DNA of 64,000 bases from Novosphingobium profundi (GCF_018491765.1 NZ_JABWCU010000004.1:1-64000); one strand, 5' to 3'. Counted from the stretch's first letter, positions 22,938 to 32,846 are shown. Numbers and translations: made by a program. Notes: a model not told the origin generated them from the letters alone.

Positions 22938-25900
22938 TTATTCCGCCGCCTGGGGCAGCGCGTCGGCATCGTCCTCGTCGTCGAGCGAGGAGAGCTCGAC
23001 GTTGAGGCCGAGGCTGCGCATTTCCTTGACGAGAACGTTGAAGCTCTCGGGAATGCCCGCCTCGAAGGTGTCGTCGCCCTTGACGATGGCTTCGTAGACC
23101 TTGGTACGGCCGACCACGTCGTCCGACTTGACGGTGAGCATTTCCTGCAGCGTGTAGGCCGCACCGTAGGCCTGGAGAGCCCAGACCTCCATCTCACCGA
23201 AGCGCTGGCCACCGAACTGGGCCTTACCGCCCAGCGGCTGCTGGGTGACGAGGCTGTAGGGGCCGATCGAACGGGCGTGGATCTTGTCGTCGACAAGGTG
23301 GTGGAGCTTGAGGATGTACTTCATCCCCACGGTCACCTTGCGGCTGAAGGCCTCGCCGGTACGCCCGTCGAGCAGCACGCTCTGGCCCGAGGTGTCGAGA
23401 CCCGCGAGTGTGAGCATGTCGACGACGTCCTGTTGCACCGCGCCGTCGAACACCGGAGTGCCCATCGGCACGCCACCGCGCACGTTTTCGGCCAGCTCGA
23501 CGAGCTGCGCCGGGCTGCGTGCGTCAAGGTCCTCGGCGTAGTTGTCGCCGTAGATCTTGCGCAGCGTGTCCTTGACCGCCTCGGGGGCTTCGCCCGCCTC
23601 GGGGTTGGGGTTGGCCGCCTTCCAGGCATCGAGCGCCTCGCCGATCTGACGACCCAGGTTGCGGGCCGCCCAACCGAGGTGGGTCTCGAAGATCTGTCCG
23701 ACGTTCATGCGCGAAGGCACGCCGAGCGGGTTCATCACGAAGTCGACCGGGGTGCCGTCCTCGAGGAAGGGCATGTCTTCCTGCGGCAGGATGCGGCTGA
23801 TGATACCCTTGTTGCCGTGACGGCCGGCCATCTTGTCGCCCGGCTGCAGCTTGCGCTTCACGGCCACGAAGACCTTGACCATCTTGAGCACGCCCGGCGC
23901 CAGTTCGTCACCGCGCTCCAGCTTCTCCTTGCGGTCCTCGAACTTCTCCTGGATCGCCTTGACGGTCTCGTCGTACTGGGCCTTCACGGCTTCCAGCTGG
24001 GTCTGCATGTGGTCGTCGGCAACCGCGAACTTCCACCACTCGTGACGCTCGGCCTCGGCGAGGAGTTCCTCGGTGATCTCCACGCCCTTCTTCACGCCCT
24101 TGGGCGCGGACGCGGCGACCTGGCCGAGCAGCATGTCCTGCAGGCGGTTGTAGGTCGCACGGTTGAGAATGGCGCGTTCGTCCTCGCGGTCCTTGGCGAG
24201 GCGTTCGATTTCCTCGTTCTGGATGGCGCGGGTACGGTCGTCGATCTCGATGCCGTGACGGTTGAAGACGCGCACATCGACGATCGTGCCCGAGACGCCC
24301 GGCGGCAGACGCAGCGAGGTGTCGCGCACGTCGGAGGCCTTTTCACCGAAGATGGCGCGCAGGAGCTTTTCTTCCGGCGTCATCGGGCTCTCGCCCTTCG
24401 GGGTGATCTTGCCCACGAGGATGTCACCCGGGTGCACTTCGGCGCCGATGTAGACGATGCCCGCCTCGTCGAGGTTGCGCAGGGCTTCCTCGCCGACATT
24501 GGGGATGTCGCGGGTGATGTCTTCGGGCCCGAGCTTGGTGTCGCGGGCCATGACCTCGAACTCGTCGATGTGGATCGAGGTGAAGACGTCGTCCTTCACG
24601 ATCCGCTCGGAGATGAGGATGGAGTCCTCGTAGTTGTAGCCGTTCCAGGGCATGAACGCGACGAGCACGTTGCGGCCCAGCGCCAGTTCACCCAGTTCGG
24701 TCGACGGGCCGTCGGCGATGATGTCGCCGGCCTGGACGTATTCGCCCACCTTCACCAGCGGACGCTGGTTGATGCAGGTCGACTGGTTCGAACGCTCGAA
24801 CTTCTGGAGGCGGTAGATGTCGACGCCCGACTTGCCGGCCTCGACCTCACCCACGGCGCGGATGACGATACGGGTGGCGTCGACCTGGTCGACCACGCCC
24901 GGACGCAGCGCCGAGATCGCGGCGCCCGAATCGCGCGCCACGGTCGCTTCCATGCCGGTGCCCACGTAAGGCGCGTCGGCCTTGACGAGCGGCACGGCCT
25001 GACGCTGCATGTTCGAGCCCATGAGCGCGCGGTTGGCGTCGTCCTTTTCGAGGAACGGAATGAGCGAGGCGGCCACCGAGACGAGTTGCTTGGGGCTGAC
25101 GTCCATCAGCGTGACCTGGTCGCGCGGGCTCATCACGAACTCGCCTTCCTGGCGGGCCGAGATGAGTTCCTCGACGAACGAGCCGTCCGCGTTGAGCGCG
25201 GCCGAAGCCTGCGCGACGGTGTGCTTCTGCTCTTCCATCGCCGAGAGGTAGACCACGTCCTTGGTCACCTTACCCTCGACGACCTTGCGGTACGGGGTTT
25301 CGATGAAGCCGTACTTGTTGACGCGCGCGAAAGTCGAGAGCGAGTTGATCAGACCGATGTTCGGGCCTTCGGGCGTTTCAATCGGGCAGATACGACCGTA
25401 GTGGGTCGGGTGAACGTCGCGCACTTCGAAGCCCGCACGCTCACGGGTAAGACCGCCCGGCCCGAGCGCCGAAACGCGGCGCTTGTGGGTGACTTCCGAA
25501 AGCGGGTTGGTCTGGTCCATGAACTGCGAGAGCTGCGAGGAGCCGAAGAACTCACGAACGGCGGCCACGGCGGGCTTGGCGTTGATGAGGTCGTTGGGCA
25601 TCACGGTCGAGACGTCGACCGAGCTCATGCGCTCCTTGACCGCGCGTTCCATGCGCAGCAGGCCGACGCGGTACTGGTTCTCGAGCAGCTCGCCCACCGA
25701 ACGCACGCGGCGGTTGCCGAGGTTGTCGATGTCGTCGATCTCGCCCTTGCCGTCCTTGAGGTTCACCAGTTCCTTGACCACGGCGAGGATGTCCTCGGTG
25801 CGCAGCGTGGTGACGGTGTCCTCGGCATCGAGGCCCAGACGCATGTTGAGCTTGACGCGGCCCACGGCCGAAAGGTCGTAGCGGTCGGCGTCGAAGAACA

Positions 25901-27098
25901 GGCCTTCGAACAGCGCCTCGGCGGTTTCCTTCGTCGGCGGTTCGCCCGGACGCATGACCTTGTAGATCGCTTCCAGGCCCATGTCGCGGCAGTCGGCCTT
26001 GTCGGCCTTGAGCGTGTTGCGGATCCAGGGGCCGACGTTCGAATCGTCGATGTCGAGGAGGTTGAGCTGATCGATGCCCGCGGCGTCGATCACCTCGAGG
26101 TTCTCCGGCGACACTTCGTCACCGGCCTCGATGTAGATGCGCCCGGTCGACTCGTCGATCATGTCCTCGGCGATGTAGCGGCCGAAGATTTCCTCGGTCG
26201 GGATCAGCAGCGCCTCGAGGCCGTCCTTGCCGGCCTTGTTGGCGGCGCGGGGGCTGATCTTGGTGCCGGCCGGGAAGACGACTTCGCCCGAGTTCGCATC
26301 GACGATGTCGAAAGCGGGCTTCACGCCGCGCCACGCCTCGGCGGTGTAGGGCAGGCGCCAGCCGCCTTCACCGCGCTTCCAGGTGACGGTCTCGTAGAAG
26401 TGGTCGAGGATCGCTTCGCTGTCGAGGCCGAGCGCGAAGAGCAGCGCGGTGACCGGCAGCTTGCGCTTGCGGTCGATACGCACGTTGACGATGTCCTTGG
26501 CGTCGAACTCGAAGTCGAGCCAGGAGCCGCGGTAGGGGATCACGCGCGCGGCGAAGAGGTACTTGCCCGAGGAGTGGGTCTTGCCACGGTCGTGGTCGAA
26601 CAGCACGCCCGGCGAACGGTGCATCTGCGAGACGATCACGCGCTCGGTGCCGTTGATGAAGAAGGTGCCGTTCTCGGTCATGAGCGGCATGTCGCCCATG
26701 TAGACGTCCTGCTCCTTGATATCGAGGACCGAGCGGGTCTCGGTCTCGGCGTCCACCTCGAACACGATCAGGCGCAGCGTCACCTTCATGGGAGCCGCGT
26801 AGGTGATGCCGCGCTGGCGGCATTCGGTCACGTCGTACTTGGGGTCTTCGAGCTCGTAGTGCACGAAGTCGAGCTCGCTGGTGCCGGCGAAGTCGCGGAT
26901 CGGGAAGACCGAGCGCAGCGTCTTTTCCAGGCCCGAGACATAGCCCGTCTCGGGGTTCGAGCGCAGGAACTGTTCGTAGCTCTCGCGCTGGACCTCGATG
27001 AGGTTGGGCATCGGGATGACTTCGTGGGCGTCGCCGAAGATCTTGCGGATGCGCTTCTTGACGGAGCGCTTCGCGGTATCGATGGGCTGGGTAGCCAT
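22938..27098 (-). CDS. rpoB: RNA polymerase subunit beta
   Basis: The beta subunit of RNA polymerase, 1386 residues. The rifampicin-binding cluster is present in its usual sensitive form ([20 protein letters not shown] followed by [11 protein letters not shown]), and the C-terminal clamp region [20 protein letters not shown] is intact. It is followed by rpoC in the same operon. Unlike the usual bacterial order, rplJ and rplL are not upstream on this strand; they are transcribed away from it, starting about 1.8 kb further on. rpoB therefore has its own promoter and a leader of about 260 nt. Confidence 0.99.
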   Translation of the reverse strand: MATQPIDTAKRSVKKRIRKIFGDAHEVIPMPNLIEVQRESYEQFLRSNPETGYVSGLEKTLRSVFPIRDFAGTSELDFVHYELEDPKYDVTECRQRGITYAAPMKVTLRLIVFEVDAETETRSVLDIKEQDVYMGDMPLMTENGTFFINGTERVIVSQMHRSPGVLFDHDRGKTHSSGKYLFAARVIPYRGSWLDFEFDAKDIVNVRIDRKRKLPVTALLFALGLDSEAILDHFYETVTWKRGEGGWRLPYTAEAWRGVKPAFDIVDANSGEVVFPAGTKISPRAANKAGKDGLEALLIPTEEIFGRYIAEDMIDESTGRIYIEAGDEVSPENLEVIDAAGIDQLNLLDIDDSNVGPWIRNTLKADKADCRDMGLEAIYKVMRPGEPPTKETAEALFEGLFFDADRYDLSAVGRVKLNMRLGLDAEDTVTTLRTEDILAVVKELVNLKDGKGEIDDIDNLGNRRVRSVGELLENQYRVGLLRMERAVKERMSSVDVSTVMPNDLINAKPAVAAVREFFGSSQLSQFMDQTNPLSEVTHKRRVSALGPGGLTRERAGFEVRDVHPTHYGRICPIETPEGPNIGLINSLSTFARVNKYGFIETPYRKVVEGKVTKDVVYLSAMEEQKHTVAQASAALNADGSFVEELISARQEGEFVMSPRDQVTLMDVSPKQLVSVAASLIPFLEKDDANRALMGSNMQRQAVPLVKADAPYVGTGMEATVARDSGAAISALRPGVVDQVDATRIVIRAVGEVEAGKSGVDIYRLQKFERSNQSTCINQRPLVKVGEYVQAGDIIADGPSTELGELALGRNVLVAFMPWNGYNYEDSILISERIVKDDVFTSIHIDEFEVMARDTKLGPEDITRDIPNVGEEALRNLDEAGIVYIGAEVHPGDILVGKITPKGESPMTPEEKLLRAIFGEKASDVRDTSLRLPPGVSGTIVDVRVFNRHGIEIDDRTRAIQNEEIERLAKDREDERAILNRATYNRLQDMLLGQVAASAPKGVKKGVEITEELLAEAERHEWWKFAVADDHMQTQLEAVKAQYDETVKAIQEKFEDRKEKLERGDELAPGVLKMVKVFVAVKRKLQPGDKMAGRHGNKGIISRILPQEDMPFLEDGTPVDFVMNPLGVPSRMNVGQIFETHLGWAARNLGRQIGEALDAWKAANPNPEAGEAPEAVKDTLRKIYGDNYAEDLDARSPAQLVELAENVRGGVPMGTPVFDGAVQQDVVDMLTLAGLDTSGQSVLLDGRTGEAFSRKVTVGMKYILKLHHLVDDKIHARSIGPYSLVTQQPLGGKAQFGGQRFGEMEVWALQAYGAAYTLQEMLTVKSDDVVGRTKVYEAIVKGDDTFEAGIPESFNVLVKEMRSLGLNVELSSLDDEDDADALPQAAE

Positions 27099-27360
27099 GA
27101 GCTGATCTTGCCTCTTAGCTTCTCGTGAAGGCCGAGTCGCCCGAAGGCAACCGAACCTGGAAAATGGTCGTCACGCGAGGACGAAATACCCGCCGGGAGG
27201 GACGGGCCATCAAACGCCAAAAGGCCGCCTTGCGCGCACAAATCCTTGGAAAAGGACATCTGCGGCCAGCAGCCTGATACGTCGGATGAAACCCGTTTCC
27301 GCTTCCTTCCCGGGCCTGCCCCCGCGCATGGGCACGCCTTGCTCGAAGCGAATGGGTGTT
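27099..27360 (-). promoter_or_regulatory. long 5' leader of rpoBC
   Basis: The stretch between the likely start point (about 27360) and the rpoB ATG is about 260 nt. It contains no convincing gene: minus-strand frames run through it, but they start with no good ribosome site. Several G/C-rich complementary blocks could fold. A leader of this length suggests post-transcriptional control of RNA polymerase synthesis, but no named element was recognised. Confidence 0.4.
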
Positions 27361-27366
27361 GCAGGC

Positions 27367-27395
27367 CCTATAGAACCCGGCCGCAGCGCTGTCAA
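27367..27395 (-). promoter_or_regulatory. strong promoter of rpoBC
   Basis: On the minus strand TTGACA (27395-27390) and TATAGG (27372-27367) are separated by exactly 17 nt. The -35 box is a perfect consensus match. It is the best main-sigma promoter in the window and lies upstream of rpoB with no other gene between. Confidence 0.75.
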
Positions 27396-27493
27396 ACCGA
27401 GGCCTGCGCTCGGTTCGTCGTGGCGAAAGGCTCGTCTCGCCGGAAAAATGGGGCTGGCCGAAAACCCGGTGCGGCCTGGCGTGTTGTAACGGC

Positions 27494-27937
27494 ATGAATT
27501 CGACGCACACTTCCCTCCCTCTCCGCGGCCTGCCGGCGGTCCTCGGCGCGGCGCTGGTGGTGACCTCGGGTCTGATCCCGGTCGTTGCCGGGGCGCAGGA
27601 GGCGATGTCGGCCGAACCCGCGCACGTTCCCTCGGTGCAGGTGCCAGGCCTGGCGACGGAAGGCGTTTTGGCGCAGGGCAATCTGCCGGTTCATCGTGCG
27701 CAGGCCATCAAGGTTGCCGCGAACGAGGCTCCGCATCCGGTCGGCGAGGCCAGGCCGGGGCTGGGCGCACTTTCGTTCGCCGGTTTTCTCGGATTGCTGG
27801 CGGCCTTTGCCGTATCGATTTCGGGCATGATCGTGACCCGGCGGCGGGCACGCCAGATGCGCGGACGCGCGCCCGGCCGGCGCGATTCCATTGCGCGCCC
27901 GGTGCCCGTTTCGCGCAGTTACGAAGTGTCCCGATGA
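27494..27937 (+). CDS. hypothetical exported or membrane protein
   Basis: An unrecognised protein of 147 residues. It has a cleavable-looking signal peptide (LPAVLGAALVVTSGLIPVVAGAQ, with a plausible cut after AGA near residue 33), a central low-complexity periplasmic region, and one membrane segment near residues 93-113 (SFAGFLGLLAAFAVSISGMIV) followed by an Arg-rich cytoplasmic tail (TRRRARQMRGRAPGRR). It lies in the gap between the divergent rpoB and rplJ transcripts. A structured region and terminator follow. Confidence 0.65.
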   Translation: MNSTHTSLPLRGLPAVLGAALVVTSGLIPVVAGAQEAMSAEPAHVPSVQVPGLATEGVLAQGNLPVHRAQAIKVAANEAPHPVGEARPGLGALSFAGFLGLLAAFAVSISGMIVTRRRARQMRGRAPGRRDSIARPVPVSRSYEVSR

Positions 27938-27985
27938 CAATTTCACGTTTTACGAAAGAGGTTTCACGAGGCCCCTGAGAACATA

Positions 27986-28085
27986 GCCAGGCCGGTGGCC
28001 GGGTCGATCCACCCCACACACCCTCCCTGAACCGGTCAGAGCCTGGCAGACTTCCGGCGTTCCCCTAGCGGCCGGACCGAGCCTT
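27986..28085 (+). other. structured, gene-free stretch before a strong terminator
   Basis: Complementary blocks are visible: GCCAGGC (27986-27992) with GCCTGGC (28041-28047), ACCGG-containing inner pairs, a CU-rich single-stranded piece CACACACCCTCCCTGA, and a second hairpin with TCCGG and CCGGA arms. It leads straight into the terminator at 28086. It could be the 3' untranslated region of the preceding gene or a processed small RNA. No good promoter was seen immediately before it. Confidence 0.35.
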
Positions 28086-28112
28086 GGGGGCAGCTCATCG
28101 CGAGCTGCCCCC
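28086..28112 (+). terminator. intrinsic terminator
   Basis: A perfect 11-bp stem (GGGGGCAGCTC with GAGCTGCCCCC) around ATCGC is followed by ATTTTC on the plus strand. It ends the transcript of the hypothetical exported protein gene, or of the structured stretch before it. Confidence 0.85.
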
Positions 28113-28142
28113 ATTTTCGTGCCCGAAATGTAGGCGTACAGG

Positions 28143-28424
28143 TCAGGCGGCGAGATCGAAGAGAGTGCCCGCGCGCGGACGTTCGAGCGCGGTATAGGCT
28201 CCGGTCACCAGCGAGCTTCGCGCTTCGGCCCATTCGCGGTGCCAGCGTTCCACTTGCAGGGCATCGCGCGCGGTTTCGGAGAACTGGAAGCGCGGCGAGC
28301 CTTGCGCGGCGCGCGCGCTGCCGATGGGGGTGGAGCCGATCGTCGCCCGGCTCGGCGCGGGAACGCGGGAGGGGGCGCGCGGGGGCACGGGAACGAGGGC
28401 AGTGGAGATCGGCACTATGTCCAT
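28143..28424 (-). CDS. hypothetical protein
   Basis: A possible gene of 93 residues starting at ATG 28424. The N-terminal half is rich in Pro, Val, Ser and Ala; the C-terminal half (RFQFSETARDALQVERWHRE then WAEARSSLVTGAYTAL) looks like a normal helical protein and ends in GTLFDLAA. The frame is open further upstream but that part overlaps the rplJ promoter and is unlikely to be coding. No family was recognised. Confidence 0.45.
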   Translation of the reverse strand: MDIVPISTALVPVPPRAPSRVPAPSRATIGSTPIGSARAAQGSPRFQFSETARDALQVERWHREWAEARSSLVTGAYTALERPRAGTLFDLAA

Positions 28425-28541
28425 CGTCGGATCGGGTCTCGGGTGGCGGCGACCCCCATTCCATCGCATGGCGCGTTCTAGCGCCGTGTGATCGCCTCCA
28501 TCCGTAACTCTGCGGAAAAAGGGGCGCGGGAACACGGCGTA

Positions 28542-28570
28542 TTGACTTTCGAGCGCCTCTGCCACATAGG
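28542..28570 (+). promoter_or_regulatory. promoter of rplJL
   Basis: TTGACT (28542-28547) and CATAGG (28565-28570) are 17 nt apart. The arrangement closely resembles the rpoBC promoter (TTGACA, 17 nt, TATAGG). It implies a start near 28577. Confidence 0.65.
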
Positions 28571-28576
28571 CCCGCT

Positions 28577-28859
28577 CGAACGCCGGGATCGATTCCCGAC
28601 GCTCGCCGTCCGAGACAGCTGCCGGGGGTTTCCCCCTTAATCTGCAGCCTAGACGGGGAACAGGAAATTTTACGGTCCCACGCTCCTTCGAGCTTGGTGC
28701 CAACCGCGCGGCTTCGGCCCGCAAACTCCTTCCCCATCGTACGGTCTTTGCCATGGCGCGTCAGTGTCCATGGGCTCGTGCGTCGTGCACGGGCAAGCAA
28801 ATGTAGCCGGCTGTGCGGAGCTTTCGGGTTCCAACCAGTCATATGTGAAGGAGTAAGGC
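28577..28859 (+). promoter_or_regulatory. long 5' leader of rplJL (candidate L10 leader)
   Basis: About 280 nt lie between the likely start point and rplJ. In many bacteria this leader binds the L10-L12 complex and represses translation. Local hairpins are visible here, for example GGGGGTTTCCCCC near 28623-28636, and a good AAGGAG ribosome site precedes the ATG. The assignment as an L10 leader rests on position and general knowledge, not on a matched consensus. Confidence 0.45.
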
Positions 28860-29375
28860 ATGGATCGTTCGCAGAAAGCCGATTCGGTCGCCCAGCTCAA
28901 CGCGGTCTTCAACGAGGTCGGCGTGGTGGTTGTCACCCGCAACCTCGGCCTCTCGGTGGCGCAGTCCTCCGAGCTGCGCGCGAAGATTCGTGAAGCCGGC
29001 GCGACCTACAAGGTTGCCAAGAACCGTCTTGCCAAGATCGCCATCGCGGACACCGACTATGTCGGTATCGGCGACTTCCTGATCGGCCCGACGGCCCTCG
29101 CCACTTCGGTGGACCCCGTCGCAGCCGCCAAGGCCGTCGTCGACTTCGCCAAGACGACCGACAAGATCGAGATCGTCGGCGGCGCGATGGGCGCAAACGT
29201 TCTGGACGCAAACGGCATCAAGGCTCTCGCCACGATGCCCTCGCTCGACGAACTGCGCGCCAAGCTCATCGGTCTCGTCCAGGCTCCGGCCACGAAGATC
29301 GCCCAGCTCTCGACCGCTCCGGCGGCCAAGCTGGCGCGCGTCTTCAACGCCTATGCCGAGAAGGACGCTGCCTGA
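28860..29375 (+). CDS. rplJ: 50S ribosomal protein L10
   Basis: Ribosomal protein L10, 171 residues, which anchors L7/L12 dimers on the 50S stalk. The N-terminal RNA-binding domain begins [19 protein letters not shown], followed by the typical [20 protein letters not shown] and [12 protein letters not shown]. The C-terminal helix ([18 protein letters not shown]) binds L12 dimers. A strong ribosome site (GAAGGAG) is present. It forms a two-gene operon with rplL. Confidence 0.98.
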   Translation: MDRSQKADSVAQLNAVFNEVGVVVVTRNLGLSVAQSSELRAKIREAGATYKVAKNRLAKIAIADTDYVGIGDFLIGPTALATSVDPVAAAKAVVDFAKTTDKIEIVGGAMGANVLDANGIKALATMPSLDELRAKLIGLVQAPATKIAQLSTAPAAKLARVFNAYAEKDAA

Positions 29376-29465
29376 GCTTAGTCTCGGTAAGACGTTTTGA
29401 AATAACGATTTATCCCGTCTGGTGGCACGAAGCCCCGGCGGGACCACAGATCAGGAGTGAATATT

Positions 29466-29843
29466 ATGGCCGATATCGCCAAGCTTGTTGAAGAACTCTC
29501 GCAGCTGACCGTCCTCGAGGCCGCTGACCTCGCCAAGGCTCTCGAAGAAGCATGGGGCGTTTCCGCCGCTGCCGCCGTTGCCGTTGCTGGCCCGGCCGCT
29601 GCCGGTGGCGAAGCTGCCGCTGCTGAAGAGCAGACCGAATTCGACGTGATCCTCACCGGCGACGGTGGCAAGAAGATCCAGGTCATCAAGGAAGTCCGCG
29701 CCATCACCGGTCTCGGCCTCGCCGAAGCCAAGGCCCTCGTCGAAGGCGCTCCCAAGGCTGTCAAGGAAGCCGCTTCGAAGGCGGAAGCCGAAGACATCAA
29801 GGCGAAGATCGAAGCAGCCGGCGGCACCGTCGAGCTCAAGTAA
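29466..29843 (+). CDS. rplL: 50S ribosomal protein L7/L12
   Basis: Ribosomal stalk protein L7/L12, 125 residues, which recruits translation factors. The N-terminal dimerisation domain ([20 protein letters not shown]) is followed by an Ala/Gly-rich hinge ([20 protein letters not shown]) and the C-terminal factor-binding domain ([20 protein letters not shown]). The ATG at 29466 is chosen because the protein pattern begins there and an AGGAG site lies upstream. It follows rplJ by 90 nt and ends in a strong terminator. Confidence 0.98.
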   Translation: MADIAKLVEELSQLTVLEAADLAKALEEAWGVSAAAAVAVAGPAAAGGEAAAAEEQTEFDVILTGDGGKKIQVIKEVRAITGLGLAEAKALVEGAPKAVKEAASKAEAEDIKAKIEAAGGTVELK

Positions 29844-29887
29844 TCTTCGTGGCCTTGCGGCCTTCGGGCCGCAGGTGCGAAAATTCG

Positions 29888-29917
29888 AAAGGGCGCTCCC
29901 TCGCGGGGGCGCCCTTT
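29888..29917 (+). terminator. intrinsic terminator of rplJL
   Basis: A stem AAAGGGCGC (29888-29896) with GCGCCCTTT (29909-29917), inner C/G pairs and a T-run to 29919. It is a classical intrinsic terminator about 45 nt after rplL. Confidence 0.88.
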
Positions 29918-30097
29918 TTCGTGCGCGCGATCCGGCCGCGCGCGGTGGTTGGCGATCCGGGTCAACGCCGCGCCGCAGGCCAGGCGCAGCACGCCCCGGT
30001 CCGACGCTCGCTCGCTCGCCGCTGTCAGCGCAGGTTCAGTTTGGCAGGTGCAGCTTTGGCGGCGCAACGGGTTGAGCGACGAAGGAGGTTCCCCCCA

Positions 30098-30748
30098 ATG
30101 CGTACCACGTGGAAACTGCCCCCCCGAAAATATCTCGCCGCCGGCGCGGCCCTGGCGATCTGCGGTACAGGTGCCGCCGAGGCCGCGAGCGAGAAGCTGC
30201 ACCACATGAAAGTCCACGGCCCCGATGGCGAGGTGATCGACGTCGCCTACGCGGGCAGGGATGCCCCCCGCGTCGAGATCGTGCCCACATCGGCGGCGCA
30301 GGACGACGCGTCGATCCCGGCCGCCGTGGCCGATCCCTTCGTCCAGATGGAGCGCGTCTCGGCGATGATGGACGCGCAGATGAACGCGATGATGCAACGC
30401 GCCGCGCTGATGCAGCGCCAGAGCGCCGCGCTTCAGGCCAGGACCATGCAGGAGGCGAAGATGACGACGCGCGTGAACGGACAGCCGGTCGAGCCCGGCT
30501 TCGCGATGGCCGGAACCCTGCCCCAGGGCGTCCAGGTTTCGTATTATTCGTCCTCGACCGACGCCAGCGGCTGCACCCGGTCGGTCTCCTACAGTTCGGA
30601 TGGTTCGGGCGCGGCACCCAGGATGGTCCAGGCCGCCTCCGACAGCTGCGAGGCGGCCGAAGCCCCGCAGCGCGCCATTCCGGCCAAGGTCGAGGCGCCG
30701 GTCTCGCCGCGTGGACCAGAGGCAGGGACCAACGCGAACAAGGTGTGA
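30098..30748 (+). CDS. hypothetical secreted protein
   Basis: An unrecognised protein of 216 residues with a signal peptide (basic start, then YLAAGAALAICGTGAAEAAS with a likely cut near residue 33). The mature part has a Met/Gln-rich helical stretch (MERVSAMMDAQMNAMMQRAA, then LMQRQSAALQARTMQEAKM) that may form a coiled coil, and a later Ser/Tyr-rich part with two cysteines about 24 residues apart. A strong AAGGAGG ribosome site lies 13 nt before the ATG. It is a monocistronic gene followed by a terminator. Confidence 0.7.
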   Translation: MRTTWKLPPRKYLAAGAALAICGTGAAEAASEKLHHMKVHGPDGEVIDVAYAGRDAPRVEIVPTSAAQDDASIPAAVADPFVQMERVSAMMDAQMNAMMQRAALMQRQSAALQARTMQEAKMTTRVNGQPVEPGFAMAGTLPQGVQVSYYSSSTDASGCTRSVSYSSDGSGAAPRMVQAASDSCEAAEAPQRAIPAKVEAPVSPRGPEAGTNANKV

Positions 30749-30789
30749 CCCATCGTCACGGCTCGTCCCAAGGGGCGGGCAAGGAAAAA

Positions 30790-30817
30790 CGGGCGGTCCC
30801 TCTGGAGGGGCCGCCCG
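30790..30817. terminator. terminator between convergent genes
   Basis: A stem CGGGCGG/CCGCCCG extended by further C/G pairs (arms 30790-30800 and 30807-30817), with AAAAA before it and CTTTTC after it. It can end the secreted-protein gene on the plus strand and the lipoprotein cytochrome gene on the minus strand. Confidence 0.85.
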
Positions 30818-30838
30818 CTTTTCGTGGATTTTGACAGC

Positions 30839-31303
30839 TTACTTGAGCGTTTCGAGGTAGGCGATGATCTCCTGGCGCTTGGCCGGGTCGGGGATCATCT
30901 GGACCATCTTGGTGCCCGGGACCATCTTCATCGGGCCCTGCAGCCATTCGTCGAGCTTCTCGGGCGTCCACACGATGCCTGAGGCCTTGAGCGCGGGGCT
31001 GAAGGCGTAGCCCGGAACGTCGCCCGCAGTGCTGCCGACGATCCCGTGAAGCGAGGGGCCGACCATGTTGCGGCCCGCTTCGACCGAGTGGCAGGTCTTG
31101 CAGATCTGGAACGCGGCCGGGGCGAGCGAGGCCGAGCCGGCGTCGGCGGGTGCCGAACTCGCAGTCGGGCTTTGCGTGGCGGGAGCGGGCTCGCCTGCGG
31201 TCTCGGCGGCGGGAGCGGCCGGGGCCGCATCCTTGGAATCCGAGCCGCCGCATGCGGCGAGCAGCGCGAGCGGGCTGGCAACGATCAGGGTCATGAATTT
31301 CAT
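30839..31303 (-). CDS. lipoprotein class I cytochrome c
   Basis: A c-type cytochrome of 154 residues with a lipoprotein signal (lipobox LLAAC, Cys at residue 18), so it is tethered to a periplasmic membrane face. A low-complexity Ala/Pro/Thr/Ser linker of about 45 residues follows, then the cytochrome fold with CKTCHS near residue 69 and the axial Met in VPGTKMVQM near residue 131. It resembles in fold the anchored cytochrome at 3794-4426 but is anchored by lipid rather than by a helix. It probably passes electrons in the periplasm; the partner is not visible. Confidence 0.9.
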   Translation of the reverse strand: MKFMTLIVASPLALLAACGGSDSKDAAPAAPAAETAGEPAPATQSPTASSAPADAGSASLAPAAFQICKTCHSVEAGRNMVGPSLHGIVGSTAGDVPGYAFSPALKASGIVWTPEKLDEWLQGPMKMVPGTKMVQMIPDPAKRQEIIAYLETLK

Positions 31304-31457
31304 GGGACGCTTCCTCCTGCGGTTTGCCTCGCCCTAGGACGGGCGCTCCGGGTCGGGCAAGGGGGCACACTGTCCCATCGCGCGCTTTTCCCGCTGGGTG
31401 GAGACTGCGCTTTTTCCTTTCGTTGTGCGCGTGGCCCGCGTAGGGGCCCGAGCCAGT

Positions 31458-32846
31458 ATGGCTCGCAGCGCATCGCCTTCGGACTTCCGGATCGAACTGG
31501 GCAGGACCCTCGCGCTCGCGGGGCCGCTGGCGCTTGCCAACCTTCTGCAGATGGCGGTCTTCGCGGTCGACGTGATGTTCGTGGCGCGTCTCGGCCAGCA
31601 GGCGCTCGCCGCCTCGAGCCTGGCGGTGGCGCTGATCGCGGTGCTGATGATGGGCCTGAACGGCGTGACCTCGGCGTGCGCGCCGCTCATGGCGGCCGAG
31701 CTGGGGCGCCGGTCCAACGCGGTGCGCGAGGTGCGCCGCACGGTGCGCATGGCGCTCTGGCTGGGCGGCGGGCTGAGCGTTTGCGGCATTTTCGCGTGCC
31801 AGTTTGCCGAAGCGATCATGCTGCTGGCCGGACAAAAGCCCGATCTGGCCCGGATGGGCGGGGGCTTCCTCGCGATCCTCTCCTTCGCGATGGTGCCTGC
31901 CGCGATTGCCAACGTGCTGCGCACTTACGTCTCGACGCTCGGGCGCCCGTTCTTCGCTACCGCGATCACGGCGGGCTCGATCGCGGTCAACGCGCTGGGC
32001 GACTATGCCCTCGTCTTCGGCCATTTCGGCATGCCCCGACTCGAGCTTACCGGGGCCGCGCTCGCCAGCATCATCACCGAGTGCGCGACCGTGCTCGCCT
32101 ATGTCGTGGCCATCGCCTGCAACCGTCGCCTGCGCCGCTTCCACATCTTCGGCCGCTTCTGGCGGCCCGAGTGGCTGCGCCTGCGCCAGATGCTGAAGCT
32201 CGGCCTGCCGATTTCGGGCACGCTCATCGCCGAGGGTGGCCTTTTCAGCGGTGCGGCGTTCCTCATGGGGCTGGTGGGCGAGGCGCAACTGGCCGGGCAC
32301 ACCGTCGCCTTGCAGATCGCGGCGATCGCCTTCCAGGTGCCCTTCGGCATCGGCCAGGCGGCGACGATCCGGGTGGGCTACCACTATGGCGCGGGCAATG
32401 TTGCCGGGGTTGCGGCGGCAGGACGTGCGGCCTTGCTCGCGTGCCTGGCCTTCGCCGTCGTCACCTCCGGGATCATCGTGCTTTTCCCCGACCTGGTGCT
32501 ATCCGCCTATGTCGACGTCGCCGATCCGGCCAACGCGCTGATGGTGGCCTTCGCGCTGCGCTACCTCGTGGTGGCGGCGGCCTTCCAGTTCTCCGACGCG
32601 CTCCAGGCGGTCGCGGCGGGCGCGCTGCGCGGTATCCAGGACACGCGCGTGCCGATGGGAATTGCGGTCGTGGGTTACTGGGCGAGCGGGTTCGCCGTCT
32701 CGGTCGTGCTCGGCCTGTTCACCCCGCTGGAGGGGGTCGGTATCTGGCTCGGCCTCGCTGTCGGCCTCAGCGTTGCGGCGGTGCTGCTCCTGGCCCGCTG
32801 GCAGGGGCGCGGCCGCTTCGGTCTGCTGGCTGCCATCGAACGGTAA
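31458..32846 (+). CDS. MATE family efflux transporter
   Basis: A multidrug/toxin exporter of 462 residues driven by a sodium or proton gradient. Twelve hydrophobic segments in two related halves are visible, starting with LALAGPLALANLLQMAVFAV, the usual first MATE helix, and the second half begins near LKLGLPISGTLIAEGGLFSG. It matches the NorM/DinF group in general pattern. The ATG at 31458 removes an unlikely 20-residue extension. It stands alone between a divergent cytochrome gene and groESL. The exported compounds cannot be deduced. Confidence 0.92.
   Translation: MARSASPSDFRIELGRTLALAGPLALANLLQMAVFAVDVMFVARLGQQALAASSLAVALIAVLMMGLNGVTSACAPLMAAELGRRSNAVREVRRTVRMALWLGGGLSVCGIFACQFAEAIMLLAGQKPDLARMGGGFLAILSFAMVPAAIANVLRTYVSTLGRPFFATAITAGSIAVNALGDYALVFGHFGMPRLELTGAALASIITECATVLAYVVAIACNRRLRRFHIFGRFWRPEWLRLRQMLKLGLPISGTLIAEGGLFSGAAFLMGLVGEAQLAGHTVALQIAAIAFQVPFGIGQAATIRVGYHYGAGNVAGVAAAGRAALLACLAFAVVTSGIIVLFPDLVLSAYVDVADPANALMVAFALRYLVVAAAFQFSDALQAVAAGALRGIQDTRVPMGIAVVGYWASGFAVSVVLGLFTPLEGVGIWLGLAVGLSVAAVLLLARWQGRGRFGLLAAIER

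Noticed and set aside
27986..28112. A 5S rRNA or SRP RNA gene
   Set aside because: The closing stem and GC content are suggestive, but the conserved internal motifs of either RNA are missing.
28425..28754. N-terminal extension of the 28143-28424 frame
   Set aside because: It would overlap the rplJ promoter and is rich in Arg/Gly/Pro with no ribosome site; an internal ATG is more credible.
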